NCBI GenBank assembly: GCA_905221605.1
Contig: CAJNDS010000002.1
Coordinates: forward strand, 142,501-167,500
Direction: 5' to 3'
Length of the DNA stretch: 25,000 bases
From: Symbiodinium natans
Lineage: Eukaryota > Sar > Dinophyceae > Suessiales > Symbiodiniaceae
Below the pieces are notes generated by a model. It was not told the DNA's origin, did not search any database, and saw nothing but the letters and a program-made list of their open reading frames with translations. The translations under genes and the position numbers were made by a program. Position 1 is the first letter of the stretch, and each line of letters opens with the position of its first letter. Below, piece by piece: positions 24,716-25,000 of this stretch.

Positions 24716-24817
24716 TTTTAAAGATTGCCGTTCCGACTTCTGGTTCTGGGCTTGGGACTTGTGTGGGGTCAAAGGGGCTGGCCATGCTGGTGAGGTTAGC
24801 CTATGAGCCCTAAGGTG
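24716..24817. other. Right flank of the integrase remnant
   Basis: Coding resemblance ends abruptly at 24,715. About 100 bp of ordinary spacer with no gene follows before TTTAGGG repeats resume. Confidence 0.5.
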
Positions 24818-24890
24818 TATGGGGTTTAGGGTTTAGGGTTTAAGGTTTAGGGTTTAGGGCTACTAGGGTTTAAGGTTTAGGGTTTAGGGC
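24818..24890 (+). repeat. TTTAGGG block with internal duplication
   Basis: TTTAGGG units. A segment reading TTTAAGGTTTAGGGTTTAGG plus GCTACT is present twice (about 24,839-24,864 and 24,869-24,894). Confidence 0.9.
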
Positions 24891-24926
24891 TACTTGGAGG
24901 TTCATGGTACTTATTTACCAATTGTC

Positions 24927-24997
24927 ACTGTACTTCTAACCCACTTATAAGCCCCATAAGAGCCCTGATGTGGTTGCAATTGAGTTAGAAGTACAGT
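24927..24997. repeat. Inverted repeat, 14-bp perfect arms
   Basis: ACTGTACTTCTAAC (24,927-24,940) and GTTAGAAGTACAGT (24,984-24,997) are exact reverse complements, separated by 43 nt. CAATTG lies just outside the left arm and CAATTGA just inside the right, so the arms are not fully symmetric. It may be another foldback element at the window edge. Confidence 0.75.
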
Positions 24998-25000
24998 AGA

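Overview
This is nuclear DNA from a eukaryote, not a bacterial or organellar sequence. From about 2.0 to 23.4 kb, and again near 24.8 kb, it is filled with short interstitial blocks of the 7-base plant/alga/alveolate-type telomere repeat (TTTAGGG, or CCCTAAA on the other strand) and its point variants. A mixed-GC background, many foldback (hairpin) sequences, very few genes, and a spliced-leader-like motif inside one tandem repeat point to a protist, most plausibly a dinoflagellate or related alveolate alga. This assignment is an inference; no ribosomal RNA or diagnostic gene is present to prove it. In the repeat entries, strand '+' means TTTAGGG reads on the given strand and '-' means CCCTAAA does.

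Layout. 1-2,050: unique DNA with the end of a possible minus-strand gene at the left edge (1-251), a TATATC/TA microsatellite (691-750), a diverged 107-bp tandem duplication (764-975) and a 60-70 bp tandem repeat (1,497-1,750). 2,100-2,830: the best candidate for an intact small gene, minus strand, two exons, with a plausible 82-nt GT-AG intron. 2,060-23,420: a chequerboard of interstitial telomeric arrays of 3 to 21 units. They flip orientation roughly 60 times by eye and are separated by spacers, mostly 60-400 bp, that carry no recognisable gene. Several spacers are foldback elements. One family has three copies (3,893; 11,404; 17,675), and the best single hairpin has 49-bp arms (20,631-20,739). 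Variant repeat units occur in homogenised runs (12,574-12,760 and 19,419-19,572). 18,634-18,895 holds a coding-like fragment that stops at a telomeric array. 21,440-23,200 holds other tandem repeats: an AT microsatellite, a CCTTCGTCGA repeat with a perfect 21-bp palindrome, and a long irregular repeat that is stop-poor in all six frames.

23,430-24,720: an AT-richer island of different character. On the plus strand (24,179-24,715) is a decayed DDE/rve integrase of the Maverick/Polinton or retroviral type, with its C-terminal SH3-like tail, broken by two frame changes and an in-frame stop and lacking its N-terminal part. Divergent from it on the minus strand is an unrecognised coding sequence (23,792-24,091) whose coding character continues in other frames. 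Together they look like the relic of an integrating DNA element lodged among telomeric repeats.

There is no evidence of a working pathway or operon. The main interest is structural: how telomeric repeats, foldback elements and gene fragments came to be interleaved at this density. Coordinates and unit counts were read by eye.
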